From an uncultured Clostridia bacterium (GTDB taxonomy: Bacteria > Bacillota > Clostridia > Oscillospirales > Ruminococcaceae): a stretch of DNA of 5,148 nt. The notes under the pieces are model-generated. The model was given only the letters and a program-made list of their open reading frames with translations, was not told where the DNA came from and searched no databases. Positions 5,098-5,148 of the stretch are shown one piece after another. The position numbers and the translations under genes were made by a program. The DNA lies in NCBI GenBank assembly GCA_947177545.1, contig CAMWVF010000117.1:1-5148 (forward strand), given 5' to 3'. Each line of letters begins with the position of its first letter. Positions within the stretch are counted from its first letter, which is position 1.

Positions 5098-5148
5098 AGT
5101 CTGAATAAAGAACCGTGTAAAGTGCCAATAATAACCATAAATAAAATA
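5098..5148. other. Operon 3' flank, no terminator seen before the window edge
   Basis: These 51 AT-rich bases contain no convincing hairpin with a T-run and no start with a ribosome binding site. Whether the operon continues or terminates just outside the window cannot be decided. Confidence 0.5.

Overview
The window looks like a chromosomal segment of an endospore-forming, anaerobic-type Firmicute. It is probably a member of class Clostridia, and an Oscillospiraceae/Ruminococcaceae-like lineage is possible, but that placement is a guess. The reasons are two spore-specific SpoVA proteins, a meso-diaminopimelate dehydrogenase, strong AGGAGG-type ribosome binding sites and AT-rich intergenic regions. 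There are five genes in two blocks, and every base outside genes lies in gaps of 216 bp or less. No RNA genes, insertion sequences, CRISPR arrays or attachment sites were seen.

Left block (1-2600): spoVAD and spoVAE run leftward as a tight pair. spoVAD encodes the dipicolinate-binding, thiolase-fold subunit and spoVAE a small membrane subunit. Across a 142-bp divergent control region, ddh runs rightward and encodes the enzyme making meso-diaminopimelate from tetrahydrodipicolinate. The two directions are metabolically related. Dipicolinate, which SpoVA moves into the forespore, and meso-diaminopimelate both derive from dihydrodipicolinate. The control region has a good extended -10 promoter for ddh, a perfect 12-bp palindrome, and a plausible forespore sigma-factor promoter for spoVAD. 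ddh ends in a clear intrinsic terminator.

Right block (2671-5097): a three-gene operon runs rightward from a strong sigma-A promoter overlaid by two matched TACTAC-N5-GTAGTA dyads. It encodes (i) a BlaI/MecI-family repressor, (ii) a BlaR1-like membrane protein with an M56 zinc-protease core (HETVH plus EFIAD) and one final membrane helix, and (iii) a small protein with a signal peptide. By analogy with BlaI-BlaR1, the membrane protein should sense something outside the cell and trigger inactivation of the repressor, switching on its own operon.

The most interesting point is that the extracellular part of the membrane protease is not the usual penicillin-binding domain. It is a roughly 130-residue, probably beta-rich domain that shares a motif ladder with the secreted third protein (NG-x4-LGN, GFY/GCFY, GxYxFxIxN). 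The GC content of the protease gene drops visibly where this domain begins, down to the level of the secreted-protein gene. This matches the logic of BlaR1, whose sensor is related to a beta-lactamase, but with an unrelated and unidentified domain. The ligand and role of the secreted protein cannot be read from the sequence.
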